A stretch of 64,000 nt of DNA from positions 4,340,001 through 4,404,000 of the forward strand of contig NZ_OY734020.1 in the NCBI RefSeq assembly GCF_963455295.1, given 5' to 3'. The stretch comes from Candidatus Thiodiazotropha sp. CDECU1 (lineage in GTDB: Bacteria > Pseudomonadota > Gammaproteobacteria > Chromatiales > Chromatiaceae). The position numbers and the translations under genes were made by a program. Positions 36,726-46,437 of the stretch are shown piece by piece (position 1 is the first letter of the stretch; each line of letters starts with the position of its first letter). Below the pieces are notes generated by a model that saw nothing but the letters and a program-made list of their open reading frames with translations, had not been told where the DNA came from and did no database searches.

Positions 36726-36756
36726 GTATAGAGACCAAGATACTGGGTTTCTCCGC

Positions 36757-37431
36757 TTACGCCTGATAGAGGCGCGAGTGGAAGATGGCGCTGTCTTCGA
36801 GTCTATGCAGGGATTTAGCTGCGGCAAGGACAGCCAGGTCGACCAACGGCTCGACCACAATCACCAGCATATAGGCAGCACTAAAGGTCGCAACCGAGGC
36901 CAGGCTCTCGGCGCCGAACCCTTGACCATAAGTCGCCCAGAAACCCACCCAGGCCACCACGCCGGCCTGAAATGCCGTCGACAATTTGAGCGCCTGTGTA
37001 TAGGTCACATCTTTATAGGCGGTATCAGCCGGAATGATGCGCCGCGCCAGTGCATCGATCATGAACAGGGGTACCAGCAGGGTGGTGACATTCATGGCGT
37101 ACTGGGGCAGGTCGGCAGGGGCGAACAGGATCCCCTGGGCCAGCAGACCCATGGCCAGTCCGATGGCGGCCGGGGCGGCGCCAAACATCAGGAACAGGGT
37201 CGAACCAAGGATGAAATGCACCTCGGAGACGCCTACCGGATAGTGTGGCAGTATTTGAAAAAAGCTGAACACCAGCAATGTTGTCAGGAGGGTCCTGACC
37301 CCAAGTGCCGTGAGACCATCCTTGTTCATCGTTTTCAGGGAAAGCTTTGCCGCATACAGGAAAACCCCTGCGGCCGTCGCATAGCCAAGTGCCATTTTTG
37401 CGCCGGCTACGACGCCTGGTTCTATGTGCAT
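36757..37431 (-). CDS. CbiM-like energy-coupling-factor permease
   Basis: 224 residues, six transmembrane helices. It begins MHIEPG, the N-terminal His motif that binds Co2+ or Ni2+ in CbiM/NikM S-components. Other family marks: EVHFILGSTLFLMFG and the helix GAAPAAIGLAMGLLAQGILFAPAD. No CbiN, CbiQ or CbiO gene is next to it. It is the last gene of the cyanate operon, 71 bp after cyanase, and suggests cobalt, nickel or other metal import as part of the same regulon. Confidence 0.85.
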   Translation of the reverse strand: MHIEPGVVAGAKMALGYATAAGVFLYAAKLSLKTMNKDGLTALGVRTLLTTLLVFSFFQILPHYPVGVSEVHFILGSTLFLMFGAAPAAIGLAMGLLAQGILFAPADLPQYAMNVTTLLVPLFMIDALARRIIPADTAYKDVTYTQALKLSTAFQAGVVAWVGFWATYGQGFGAESLASVATFSAAYMLVIVVEPLVDLAVLAAAKSLHRLEDSAIFHSRLYQA

Positions 37432-37502
37432 ATCTATTACCTCTTAGTCATGTCTCACAGGGGTCACCCAACAAAGTTCGGCGACGTTTCTAAATTCAAT
37501 CC

Positions 37503-37943
37503 TCACCAACTCTTGTAGGGCAGGAACTTACCGCTCATGCTGACCAGCACGCGGTCCCCCGCCGGATTCTCCTCCTTGTCGATACTCATGGAGAAGTCGA
37601 TGGCGGACATGATGCCGTCGCCAAACTTCTCATTGATGATCTCTTTGATGGTCTCGCCATAGACACCGACGATCTCGTACCAGCGGTAGATGACCGGATC
37701 GGTCGGCACTGTCTGATCCCAAATCTTGGTAGGAAACTGTTGCAGAGTGGCGGAGACCTCATCCGAAAGCCCCAGGGCAGTACAGAGCTTCTCGGCATAG
37801 GGCGCCTCCAGCGTGTTCATACCCAGGCAGGCGGAGGTGACGAACACAGGGTCCAGACCCACCTTCTCCGCAATCGCCTCCCAACCAAGTCCCGCCTCGC
37901 TCTTGGCGGTCATGATAGCTTCCGTCATCTCAATCTTTTTCAT
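37503..37943 (-). CDS. cynS: cyanate hydratase (cyanase)
   Basis: Converts cyanate and bicarbonate to CO2 and carbamate, which decays to ammonia and CO2. 146 residues in the decameric enzyme. The N-terminal helix-turn-helix-like domain is followed by the catalytic domain with the conserved YRWYEIV (Arg/Glu), and GDGIMSAIDFSM (Ser). AGAGG precedes the ATG by 7 bases. Placed in an operon with a cyanate ABC transporter, it gives cyanate as nitrogen source. Confidence 0.97.
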   Translation of the reverse strand: MKKIEMTEAIMTAKSEAGLGWEAIAEKVGLDPVFVTSACLGMNTLEAPYAEKLCTALGLSDEVSATLQQFPTKIWDQTVPTDPVIYRWYEIVGVYGETIKEIINEKFGDGIMSAIDFSMSIDKEENPAGDRVLVSMSGKFLPYKSW

Positions 37944-37983
37944 GGTCTTGCCTCTTCGTTAGATTAGTTAATAGGGAGGGGGC

Positions 37984-39024
37984 TCAGCTCTTCTCCCCCA
38001 GAATAAACAGGCGCAACATGCCGTCGATGCTGCCTACAGCCAAACATTGAGCGCCTGGCTGCCAAGCCAGTGCCGTGATCTCATGACCCAGCTCCATCTC
38101 GAAGGCCACCATGCCATCCTTATCCCATATGCAGAGCCTGCCGTGACGATCCGCGCTTGCCAGCAACTGACCATCCTGATTGTAGGCAAGCGTCGTTATA
38201 GTATGGCTGTGACGCCGCAAGGGGGTGGCGTGTCGATTGCCCTTCTTGGCATCCAGGTCCCAGAGCACCACATCACTGCCACCACAGGTGGCGATACGCA
38301 GTCGCTTGGGATGCCAGCTCAGCGCTGTCACCTTGCCTGGATAACCACTCATGCTGAGTTGGCGGGGTGAGGACCCGGGCAGTTGCAGACGGATGTAGAG
38401 AAAGCCATCCTGGGTGCCCGCCGCCAGGGCGCGTCCATTGTGGCTCCAGGCAAGGGAGACAGCGGCACCGGGGAAACTCAATACCTGAGTCGGTTGCCAG
38501 CTGCCCACATTCCACAGATAGACCCCCTTGTTGGTGGCGCTGGCAAGCTGTCGCCCCTTGGGCGCCCAGGCCAGGGCGGCCACACTGCCCGGGTGTCCAT
38601 TCCATTCACTGGTATGGCCTTGCCTATCGCGAAGATAGAGCCGGGACCCGGCGGCACCGGCCAGCATCTTGCCGTCACTGGACCAGGCCAGGTGTTCGGC
38701 CCAATCGTGATCCCGTGCAAGGGTCTCCTGGGGTTCACCCGTATCCGCCTGCCACAACATAAGACCCCCATCCTCCCCAGAGGTAGCGACACACTTGCCG
38801 GTGGGATCGGGAGAGACCCGGGTGATGCCCCGTTGGTGGGCCTGGATACGGTATTTCCACTCTGCATCTGTCTGGTAGGCGCACAATTCACCATCCGCGG
38901 TACCGCTAAGCAACAGGTCACCGGAGGGCAACCAGGCGATAGTGGCAATGCTCTCTCCCAGGGCCGTCGCCCAGGCAAGCTCCGCGCTATTCGCCACAGG
39001 GGCTGCCATGCTCAAGCCCTGCAT
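37984..39024 (-). CDS. WD40-repeat protein
   Basis: 346 residues made of about seven WD40 blades, so probably one beta propeller. Units such as [16 protein letters not shown] and [21 protein letters not shown] repeat. No signal peptide, so cytoplasmic. Its start overlaps the CobW stop by 13 bp, which indicates translational coupling. A WD40 next to a CobW GTPase is known from nitrile-hydratase-type metal-insertion clusters; here it may be a scaffold for the same GTPase (inference). Confidence 0.88.
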   Translation of the reverse strand: MQGLSMAAPVANSAELAWATALGESIATIAWLPSGDLLLSGTADGELCAYQTDAEWKYRIQAHQRGITRVSPDPTGKCVATSGEDGGLMLWQADTGEPQETLARDHDWAEHLAWSSDGKMLAGAAGSRLYLRDRQGHTSEWNGHPGSVAALAWAPKGRQLASATNKGVYLWNVGSWQPTQVLSFPGAAVSLAWSHNGRALAAGTQDGFLYIRLQLPGSSPRQLSMSGYPGKVTALSWHPKRLRIATCGGSDVVLWDLDAKKGNRHATPLRRHSHTITTLAYNQDGQLLASADRHGRLCIWDKDGMVAFEMELGHEITALAWQPGAQCLAVGSIDGMLRLFILGEKS

Positions 39025-40403
39025 GAGGCCAATCCACGCTCAAGTTCCGCGCGATCCAGCGCCCGTCCGATGAAAACCAACTGGTTGTGTCGTACCTCGC
39101 CGCTCCAGGCACGCCCGAATTTCCCGTCGAACAGCATGTGAACCCCCTGAAAAACGAAACGTTCGCTCTTGCCCGCCAGGGCCAGAATCCCTTTGAAGCG
39201 AAAGATGTCGGGGCCCTTGGTTCGCAGCAGGGAGACCACCCAACTCTCGAACTTCTCCTGATCCAGATCCCCTGCCAGGTGCAGACCCACGGAACCCACT
39301 GTTTCATCGTGGCTGTGGGGGCTGGCATACTCTTGCCGGCTCTCGGCGGAGACTGGCTGGCCATTCAGGGCCAGGGTCATGGAGAACTCTTCCGGCAAGT
39401 GCTGAGTCAACAGCACATAATGGCCGGACCTGGGTATCACCACCCGGTAACGACCCCCCTCTGTTGCATCCACCGGCAGACGGTAGAGTGCTTTCCCAGG
39501 GGTGAGTCCGGTTTCGGCCAGGGGTGCCGCTTCACCGGAATAGAGCAGGATGCCTTCGCTTTTCCAATCCTCGAAACTCTGATCCTCTTCGATCGCACCC
39601 AACACAACATCGATGCTGGGATCGGGCCCTGGTTCAAAATTCAATTCATAGCTGCCTGCCTGCAGAGAAAAAATCCCAGACCATTCGAAGGGCAGCTCTT
39701 CCTGCAGGAAAGAGGGTATCTCCTCAACCTTGGCCTCCAGATCAAAGGCGCGGATACCCAATATCTGATCCAGATCGATGCCGCCATGTTGGGTTTGATG
39801 GATACGCGCCAGGCGGTTGCGTCCCTTTATGGCGGCAGAGAGTTCATGCAGTTCCTTGCTGTCCACCAGGTCTGTCTTGTTGAGCAGGACCACATCCGCG
39901 AACGCCAATTGAGCCTCGCACTCATCCGACTCGCCCAGGTGCTGCACCACATGCTTGGCATCCACCAGGGTGACGATGGCATCCAGGCGCAGCTTCTCCT
40001 TCATCTCCTCGTCCATGAAGAAGGTCTGGGCCACGGGGCCGGGATCGGCCATACCGGTGGTTTCGATAAGAATATGATCGAACTTGTGCTTACGGCGCAT
40101 CAGGCGGCCCAGGATGCGGATCAGGTCGCCCCGCACCGTGCAGCAGATACAGCCGTTGTTCATCTCGAAGATCTCTTCGTCGGACTGCACCACCAGCTCA
40201 TGATCGATACCGATCTCGCCATACTCGTTTTCGATCACCGCGATACGCTTACCGTGCTGCTCGGTGAGGATCCGGTTCAACAGGGTGGTCTTTCCGGCAC
40301 CGAGAAATCCGGTCAGTACCGTCACCGGCACACGCCCGTCGTCCGGTACCCTCTCTTCACCGCTGTTGTGATCGCTGCAGGTTTTCTGAAGACAAGCCGT
40401 CAT
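39012..40403 (-). CDS. CobW/COG0523-family GTP-dependent metal chaperone
   Basis: 463 residues. G3E GTPase: Walker [12 protein letters not shown] (~30), metal-binding CICC in [21 protein letters not shown], and NKTDLVD. A beta-rich insert at ~240-360 with [10 protein letters not shown] and GPDPSID separates it from the CobW C-terminal domain ([23 protein letters not shown]). Such proteins load Zn, Co or Ni onto clients. Neither cyanase nor the ABC transporter is known to need a metal, so its client in this operon is an open question. Confidence 0.92.
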   Translation of the reverse strand: MTACLQKTCSDHNSGEERVPDDGRVPVTVLTGFLGAGKTTLLNRILTEQHGKRIAVIENEYGEIGIDHELVVQSDEEIFEMNNGCICCTVRGDLIRILGRLMRRKHKFDHILIETTGMADPGPVAQTFFMDEEMKEKLRLDAIVTLVDAKHVVQHLGESDECEAQLAFADVVLLNKTDLVDSKELHELSAAIKGRNRLARIHQTQHGGIDLDQILGIRAFDLEAKVEEIPSFLQEELPFEWSGIFSLQAGSYELNFEPGPDPSIDVVLGAIEEDQSFEDWKSEGILLYSGEAAPLAETGLTPGKALYRLPVDATEGGRYRVVIPRSGHYVLLTQHLPEEFSMTLALNGQPVSAESRQEYASPHSHDETVGSVGLHLAGDLDQEKFESWVVSLLRTKGPDIFRFKGILALAGKSERFVFQGVHMLFDGKFGRAWSGEVRHNQLVFIGRALDRAELERGLASCRA

Positions 40404-40426
40404 ACCCTATCTCTCTCGTTAGTGGT

Positions 40427-41365
40427 TTACTGGTTTGCTGCCTGCGCTGCCTCTCTACTCGGCAACGTAGCGCTATCCCGGGCCGGATTGACATCCTCGG
40501 GAAACACCCTGACATAACCATCCGGCTTACCATTTTCACCCTTGCCCGGCTGCTCAGCCCCGGGACCGCCAGCCAGCTCCTTGGAGCGCATCACCAGGAA
40601 ATCCACCAGGTGGTTGCGGATCGGGTAGTAGCCGGGGTCGTGGATGATGGTGGTACGATCCCGGGGTCTGGGAATGTCCACCTTCACCGACTCGGCGATG
40701 CGCGCATAGGGGCCGTTGGTCATCAACAATACCCGGTCGGCCAGCAGGATCGACTCGTCCACGTCATGAGTGATCATGAATACCGTCTGATGGGTCTCGT
40801 TCCAGATCTTCAGCAGCTCGTCCTGGATGTTGCCCCGGGTCAGCGCATCCAGGGCGCCGAAGGGCTCGTCCAGCAGCAACAGCTTGGGTTCGATGGCGAA
40901 GGCACGGGCAATGGAGACCCGCTGGCGCATACCGCCGGAGAGTTCATAGGGCTTGCGCTCCTCCGAACCATCCCCAAGCCCCACCATCTGCAGATATTTA
41001 TAGGCGTGCTCGCGCACCTTCTCACGGCTCCAATGGGGCCAGCGGGCGCGCACCCCGAACATCACATTCTTGATGGCGCTCAACCAGGGCAGCAGGCTGT
41101 AGTTCTGGAACACCACGCCCCGCTCCAGGGCCGGGCCGGCCACCTCCTTGCTATCCATGAACAGGGCGCCTTCAGTGGCGCCATCGAGACCGGCCAGGAT
41201 ATTCATGATGGTGGACTTGCCGCAGCCGGAGTGGCCGATGATGCAGACAAACTCCCCCTTGTTGATACCGAAATTGGCGTTCTCGAATACCGTCAACTCT
41301 CCATCCTTGGTCTTGAAACGCTTGCTGAGGTTTTCCGCCTCGACAAAATAGTGTACTGCTGTCAT
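40427..41365 (-). CDS. cynD: cyanate/nitrate-type ABC transporter ATP-binding protein
   Basis: 312 residues. ABC ATPase with Walker A GHSGCGKSTI, Q-loop FQNYSLLPW, signature LSGGMRQRVS, Walker B LLLLDEPFGALD and H-loop MITHDVDES. Similar to NrtD/CynD/SsuB. C-terminal ~60 residues extend past the ABC core. Eight bp follow the permease stop. Confidence 0.92.
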   Translation of the reverse strand: MTAVHYFVEAENLSKRFKTKDGELTVFENANFGINKGEFVCIIGHSGCGKSTIMNILAGLDGATEGALFMDSKEVAGPALERGVVFQNYSLLPWLSAIKNVMFGVRARWPHWSREKVREHAYKYLQMVGLGDGSEERKPYELSGGMRQRVSIARAFAIEPKLLLLDEPFGALDALTRGNIQDELLKIWNETHQTVFMITHDVDESILLADRVLLMTNGPYARIAESVKVDIPRPRDRTTIIHDPGYYPIRNHLVDFLVMRSKELAGGPGAEQPGKGENGKPDGYVRVFPEDVNPARDSATLPSREAAQAANQ

Positions 41366-41373
41366 GGGTATGT

Positions 41374-42204
41374 TTATTCCTTATAGGTGACCAGACGGGT
41401 AGCGCCGGACAAAGCCATATCCAGCAACATACCGACGAGACCGATCATCAGGATGGAGAAAATTACGCTAGTCAGGTCCAGGTTGTTCCACTCATTCCAG
41501 ACGTAGTAACCAATACCGGTGCCTCCCACCAGCATCTCTGCAGCGACGATTACCAGCCAGGCGATACCGATCGAGATACGCATGCCGGTGAGAATGGTGG
41601 GGGCCGCGGCCGGCAGGATCACCGTAAAGGCGGTGCGCATAGGTGACAACTCATGAGTACGTGCCACATTCAGCCAATCCTTGCGCACGTTGGCCACGCC
41701 GAAGGCGGTATTGATCAACATCGGCCAGATGGAACAGATGAAGATGACGAAGATGGAGCTGGCCTCCGAATCCTTGATGATAAACAGGGCCAGCGGCATC
41801 CAGGCCAGCGGTGAGATGGGCCGCAACACCTGGATGAAGGGATTCATTGCTTTTTGCATCAGCGGCGACATTCCGATCAGAAAACCGATGGGGATTGCAA
41901 TAATCGCCGCCATGAAATAACCGGACAATACCCGATACACGGAGTAGCCGAGCTGGATACCTATGCCCTTGTCGTTGGGACCCTTGTCGTAGAAAGGATG
42001 GGACAACTCCTCCACGGCCAGGCGAATGACCTTGGATGGCGGCGGCACGCGCGCCTCCTGATCGGCGCCGCCCATGAGGATCTCATACTCGGTCAACGCC
42101 TCTTTTGCTTTCGGTGCCTGGTTGGCCATTTCCCAGATACCGAGCACAACGACCAGGAAAGAGACCGCCAGAACAGTGGCTCGCATGTTAAGGGACTGCA
42201 GCAT
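41374..42204 (-). CDS. cynB: cyanate/nitrate-type ABC transporter permease
   Basis: 276 residues, six predicted transmembrane helices. It has the BPD_transp_1 coupling loop: ARTHELSPMRTAFTVILPAAAPTILTGMRISIG (positions ~185-215), the EAA-type motif. Belongs with NrtB/CynB/SsuC. 67 bp after the substrate-binding protein stop and co-directional with it. Confidence 0.92.
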   Translation of the reverse strand: MLQSLNMRATVLAVSFLVVVLGIWEMANQAPKAKEALTEYEILMGGADQEARVPPPSKVIRLAVEELSHPFYDKGPNDKGIGIQLGYSVYRVLSGYFMAAIIAIPIGFLIGMSPLMQKAMNPFIQVLRPISPLAWMPLALFIIKDSEASSIFVIFICSIWPMLINTAFGVANVRKDWLNVARTHELSPMRTAFTVILPAAAPTILTGMRISIGIAWLVIVAAEMLVGGTGIGYYVWNEWNNLDLTSVIFSILMIGLVGMLLDMALSGATRLVTYKE

Positions 42205-42271
42205 AACTTCGGTTTCCGTCTGTTTCGTTAAGGGGCCGGGCGGAAGTGACCACCCGACCCCGCTTCATGGT

Positions 42272-43798
42272 CTAACGTTTAATGGCGAAGCTCTGGACGT
42301 ATGCTTCGGGTGTGTCCGGATCGAATGCCTTACCCATGATTTCATAGGACTCATAGGTATGATCCGGAACCGCATAACCCAGCTCCTTCATCATGCGTCC
42401 CGCGTCGGAGGCCAGGTAGACCTCTTCGGCGATCTTCTTGTAGTCCACATCGCCCTTCACATAACCCCAACGCTTCATCTGGGTCAGGATCCAGACCGCC
42501 ATGGAGTGCCAGGGGAAGGGATCGAAGTCGATCCGGTCGGGCACGTTGTGCACCTTGCCCAGTCCATCCGCGTACTTACCGGTCAACACCTGCTCGATAA
42601 CGGGTACCGGCTGATTGAGATAGTTCTTCGGCGCAATGGCCTTGGAGATCTCCTTGCGGTTCTCGTGCTTGGACGAGTAGGCGGTGGCGTCCACGATGGA
42701 CTTGAGTAACGCCGCATAGGTATTCGGCAGGGTAGTGGCGAACTCCTCGGAGCAGGCGAAGGCGCAGCAGGGATGACCCGGCCAGATATCCTTGGTCAGG
42801 GTATGAATGAAACCCACCTTCTCCCATACCGCCCGCTGGTTGAACGGATCCGGCGACAGGTAACCGTCAAGGTTGCCGGCACGCAGGTTGGCCACCATCT
42901 CCGGTGGCGGTACCACCCGGATCTGGATATCCTTGTCCGGATCGATGCCATGTTCCGCCACGTAATAGCGCAACAGGAAGTTGTGCATGGAATAGTCGAA
43001 AGGCACGCCGAACTTGAACCCCTTCCAATCTTTCGGGTCACGCTTATCCTTGTGCTTCATGTGCAGTACGATGGCCTGACCATTGATGTTCTCCACCGCC
43101 GGCATGCGGAAGGGCACCTCGGTGGAACCCGAACCCATGGTGATAGCCAGGGGCATCGGGGTCAGCATATGGCTGGCGTCGTACTCCTTGGCCAGGGACT
43201 TGTCCCGGGCCACCGCCCAACCGGCGGTCTTGATCACGTCCACATCCAGCCCGTACTTGGCATAGAAACCCATGGGGTGGGCCATGATGATGGGTGTGGC
43301 GCAGGTGATCGGCACAAAGCCCACCTTGAGCTTGCTCTTCTCCGGCTTGCCCAGGTTGTCCTTGATCGCCGCCTTCAGATCATCCATGGGCAGCATGCTG
43401 CCGAGCATGGCAGCGAAGGTGCCACCGCCCACCATACGCATGAAATCCCTGCGGCCCATATCGTCGTGACCGAAGATCCCGCGGACCACGGCGCTTTCGA
43501 TGACCCGGTCCATGATATCTTCGGAGCTCTCGAGCGGATTCGGATCCTCCGCTAGCGTCTGCTGCATATCGTCGCTAATGAAATCGGCCTGTTCCGCACC
43601 CACCAGCTCATGCATCTCCGATGTGGTAGTGCCCTCGAAGACCGCTCGCTCCAAACGCTCGGTCAACTCGGTTTCGCTGCACTCGTAATTACTCTGGATC
43701 TGCTCCTTCTGAAAAACACAGATGGGGCAGTTGCACGCGGGACCGTGCTGAAGATCGGTATCCGCATCATACGGATTGCCGAGACTCTTGTTTGCCAT
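42272..43798 (-). CDS. cynA: cyanate/nitrate-type ABC substrate-binding protein with N-terminal extension
   Basis: 508 residues. The binding domain (~150-500) resembles NrtA/CmpA/CynA: KVGFVPITCATPIIMAHPMGFYAKYGLDV, PFRMPAVENINGQAIVL. A twin-arginine signal sits at residues 116-121 (RRDFMR) with a hydrophobic stretch to ~137, so an unusually long ~115-residue stretch precedes it. That stretch has CNCPIC at 22-27 and Asp/Glu-rich helices. I see no earlier stop or start. AAGGGG lies before the ATG. First gene of the seven-gene operon. Confidence 0.9.
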   Translation of the reverse strand: MANKSLGNPYDADTDLQHGPACNCPICVFQKEQIQSNYECSETELTERLERAVFEGTTTSEMHELVGAEQADFISDDMQQTLAEDPNPLESSEDIMDRVIESAVVRGIFGHDDMGRRDFMRMVGGGTFAAMLGSMLPMDDLKAAIKDNLGKPEKSKLKVGFVPITCATPIIMAHPMGFYAKYGLDVDVIKTAGWAVARDKSLAKEYDASHMLTPMPLAITMGSGSTEVPFRMPAVENINGQAIVLHMKHKDKRDPKDWKGFKFGVPFDYSMHNFLLRYYVAEHGIDPDKDIQIRVVPPPEMVANLRAGNLDGYLSPDPFNQRAVWEKVGFIHTLTKDIWPGHPCCAFACSEEFATTLPNTYAALLKSIVDATAYSSKHENRKEISKAIAPKNYLNQPVPVIEQVLTGKYADGLGKVHNVPDRIDFDPFPWHSMAVWILTQMKRWGYVKGDVDYKKIAEEVYLASDAGRMMKELGYAVPDHTYESYEIMGKAFDPDTPEAYVQSFAIKR

Positions 43799-43858
43799 GT
43801 TTTAACCCCTTGTAACTAGATTCGATTCAAACGTCGGCAATGCGGTCAGCCACCTGCG

Positions 43859-43874
43859 TGGCACGGTTCCTGCT
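43859..43874 (+). promoter_or_regulatory. near-consensus sigma-54 -24/-12 element
   Basis: TGGCACGGTTCCTGCT agrees with the RpoN consensus TGGCACGNNNNTTGCW at 11 of 12 defined positions (C for T at the first T of the -12 box), including the invariant GG and GC. It points towards the activator gene 335 bp downstream, not towards cynA. I found no equally good element on the other strand; TGGCTGACCGCATTGC on the minus strand has an extra base of spacing. Confidence 0.5.
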
Positions 43875-43959
43875 CTAATCGATAGGCGGGTATCAAACCC
43901 GTTGTTGAACGCAAAACAGGGACGATACTGGTGCAGGGACGCACAACCTCTACTAATTC

Positions 43960-43976
43960 CGCACAAAAATTGTGCG
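43960..43976. promoter_or_regulatory. CGCACAA-N3-TTGTGCG palindrome
   Basis: A perfect 7-3-7 palindrome, CGCACAAAAATTGTGCG. A single half-site CGCACAA also occurs at 43940-43946, 20 bp away. The arrangement fits an upstream activating site for an enhancer-binding protein (inference) in the divergent cynA/activator region. Confidence 0.55.
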
Positions 43977-44123
43977 AACCGGCGACGGGCCGGCTACTGC
44001 GTATAGTTTGAAGAGCAACCCGTCTTACCAGGAGTGATTGCAGCTATCATGCCAAGCAACGTAACCGGCCATAACATATTGAAATATATGGGTATATGTA
44101 AAATATAGAGGCAACTTGCGAAA

Positions 44124-44179
44124 CTACGAATATGCGTAAATCACGAAATCTTGGAGTCGCTAACTACGAGAATTCGTAG
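44124..44179. promoter_or_regulatory. two CTACGA-N4-TCGTAG dyads 40 bp apart
   Basis: CTACGAGAATTCGTAG (44164-44179) is a perfect 6-4-6 palindrome; CTACGAATATGCGTAA (44124-44139) is a weaker copy. Their centres lie 40 bp, about four helical turns, apart and directly before the activator gene, so they may be operators for autoregulation. Confidence 0.55.
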
Positions 44180-44208
44180 CTTCTGTAACCAGAGTGAGAC
44201 CTGTTCAG

Positions 44209-46191
44209 ATGAATCTATCGGAGACACACCTAAACACCCCTGATCTCCAGGATGGAGTGCCTTTCGGCGATAGTGAACAACGGATATTTCACACCTACTT
44301 TGATCAGCACCCTACGGCAACCCTGGTTTTTGACCCGGTCGAGAACCGCATGATCGAGGCCAACAACGCAGCCGTGGACCTGCTGGGATTCCCAATGGAG
44401 ACCCTGCTGCGGAGCAAACCCAGTTGGCTGTTTCATGGGGGACTGTCTGCCCTGATCGTGTTCACCCAATCGGTGATGGTGCAGGGTTATTGCTGGACCA
44501 ACGAGCTGAGTTGCAAAACCCGCAGCGGGAAAGAGATGCCGGTGGAGTGCAACGCCCGTGCCGTGGAACTGGAGGGTCGTCTGGTTCTGGCCGTTACCCT
44601 ACAGGACAGGGAGGCCGTGGAGGGTCTGCGCAAGCAGGCAGAGGCCAACGACTATGTACGCCGCGGCCTCTCCGAGTGGCGCAAGTTCGAACAGCTGTTC
44701 CAGGAGATCGAGCAGGGTAACCAACTGCTTCTGCAGGCCGCCGGCGAAGGTATCTATGGGGTCAACGCGGATGGCATCACCACCTTTGTCAATCCCGCAG
44801 CTGAACGCCTGCTTGGCTATGGGGCCGAGGAACTGGTGGGTAAGAACATGCACAATTTGGTGCACTGCAGACACCCCGATGGATCCCACTACCCGGTCAA
44901 GCACTGTCCCATCTATGCCGCCTTCAATGACGGTGCAGTCCATCATGTGGACGATGAGGTATTCTGGCGCAAGGATGGCAGCGTGTTTCCGGTTGAGTAC
45001 ACCAGCACCCCCATTGTCGAGCACGGCATGCTGATTGGCGCGGTGATCATCTTTCGCGATATCAGTGACCGCAAGCAGGCCGAAGACAACCTGCGTCAGG
45101 CCCTGGAACAGGTAAAGTCACTGCAGCGACGGCTGGAAGAGGAGAACGCCTATCTGCAGGAAGAGATCCGTACCGAATACAACTACCATGAGATCATCGG
45201 CAGCAGTGCCGCCATTCGCCAAGTCATCCAGAAGATCCAGCAGGTGGCGCCGACCACCTCCACCACCCTGATCACCGGTGAGTCCGGTACCGGCAAGGAG
45301 CTGATCGCCAGGGCCATGCATGTCAACAGCGAGCGCAGCGATCGGCCGCTGATCCGGGTCAACTGCGCGGCCATCCCCCGTGACCTGTTCGAGAGTGAAT
45401 TTTTCGGTCATGTACGCGGCGCCTTCACCGGCGCCACCCGGGACCGGGCAGGCCGCTTCGAGCTGGCCAATGGCGGTACCCTGTTTCTCGATGAGGTGGG
45501 TGAAATTCCGCTGGAGCTTCAGGGCAAGTTACTCCGGGTCCTGCAAGAGGGTCAGTATGAACGCATCGGCGAGGAGAGGACCCGCGACGTGGATGTACGC
45601 ATCATCGCCGCCACCAACAAGGATCTCGCGCAAGAGGTGGTGGCGAAAAACTTTCGCGAGGACCTCTACTTTCGCCTCCAGGTATTTCCCATTCACCTGC
45701 CCCCGCTACGTGAACGTCCTGAGGATATCTCACTGTTGGCCAGCCACTTTCTACAGACCATGTGCCGCAAGTTCAACAAGCGGGGCATCCACCTCAGCCA
45801 GAGCGATATTCACTGTCTCATGAACTACCACTGGCCCGGCAATGTGCGTGAGTTGGAAAACATCATAGAACGGGCTGTCATCGTTACCCAGTCCGGCCGC
45901 CTGCGTCTGGACCTGCCGGTACCGGATCAACGTCCGGTGACAACATCCACATCGGTTGAACAGACTGCAGACAAGAGCCAGACATTAATCACTGAAAGTG
46001 AACGTGTGACCCGTGACAGGATGATGATCATTCAGGCCCTTGAACAGGCAGGCGGAAAAGTGTTCGGTGAAGATGGCGCGGCGGAACTGCTAGGGTTGAA
46101 ACCCACCACTCTGGCTTCGCGTATGAAGCGTCTGGGCATAGAGAAGCCGAAACGCAGAAACGTAACGATAAAAAATGAATCCCACCCTTAG
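44209..46191 (+). CDS. PAS-PAS-AAA+-Fis sigma-54-dependent activator
   Basis: 660 residues. Two PAS domains (~25-130 and ~165-290), a coiled coil, then a sigma-54 AAA+ domain: Walker A GESGTGKE (~357), GAFTGA (~404), Walker [10 protein letters not shown], arginine finger region [13 protein letters not shown]-terminal Fis-type helix-turn-helix with [20 protein letters not shown]. No receiver domain, so a small ligand or redox signal through PAS is likely. Divergent from the cyanate operon, and probably its regulator. Start: ATG at 44209; a GTG at 44194 is an alternative. Confidence 0.92.
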   Translation: MNLSETHLNTPDLQDGVPFGDSEQRIFHTYFDQHPTATLVFDPVENRMIEANNAAVDLLGFPMETLLRSKPSWLFHGGLSALIVFTQSVMVQGYCWTNELSCKTRSGKEMPVECNARAVELEGRLVLAVTLQDREAVEGLRKQAEANDYVRRGLSEWRKFEQLFQEIEQGNQLLLQAAGEGIYGVNADGITTFVNPAAERLLGYGAEELVGKNMHNLVHCRHPDGSHYPVKHCPIYAAFNDGAVHHVDDEVFWRKDGSVFPVEYTSTPIVEHGMLIGAVIIFRDISDRKQAEDNLRQALEQVKSLQRRLEEENAYLQEEIRTEYNYHEIIGSSAAIRQVIQKIQQVAPTTSTTLITGESGTGKELIARAMHVNSERSDRPLIRVNCAAIPRDLFESEFFGHVRGAFTGATRDRAGRFELANGGTLFLDEVGEIPLELQGKLLRVLQEGQYERIGEERTRDVDVRIIAATNKDLAQEVVAKNFREDLYFRLQVFPIHLPPLRERPEDISLLASHFLQTMCRKFNKRGIHLSQSDIHCLMNYHWPGNVRELENIIERAVIVTQSGRLRLDLPVPDQRPVTTSTSVEQTADKSQTLITESERVTRDRMMIIQALEQAGGKVFGEDGAAELLGLKPTTLASRMKRLGIEKPKRRNVTIKNESHP

Positions 46192-46437
46192 CTAATCAGT
46201 TGGCCTTGTAGATGAAAAATATCTATATCCGATAAATCAGCTGCAAGGTCTGACTGTTGACAATGCATTTGTATCAGCTTTACTTGAATCATATTAAGAA
46301 TTCGAACACCAATATTCTTCTGTAGAATCCCAGATACCTTTCTTCAGTTATTCTGGCATAAATAATCGGCAATTAAGACCTCTTAATATACGCCGGATTT
46401 AATAAATTACCTAGCTAATGATAAAGGCAATAATGCC
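46192..46437. other. AT-rich junction upstream of the TIR-WD40 gene
   Basis: 246 bp of markedly AT-rich sequence with no gene. Includes the small palindrome TTAAGACCTCTTAA near 46373. The change from GC-rich to AT-rich DNA marks the border of an acquired segment (inference). Confidence 0.4.

Noticed and set aside
39087-40517. Long plus-strand open frame opposite the CobW gene
   Set aside because: Mirror of a well-supported GTPase gene; its translation has no family features and no ribosome site.
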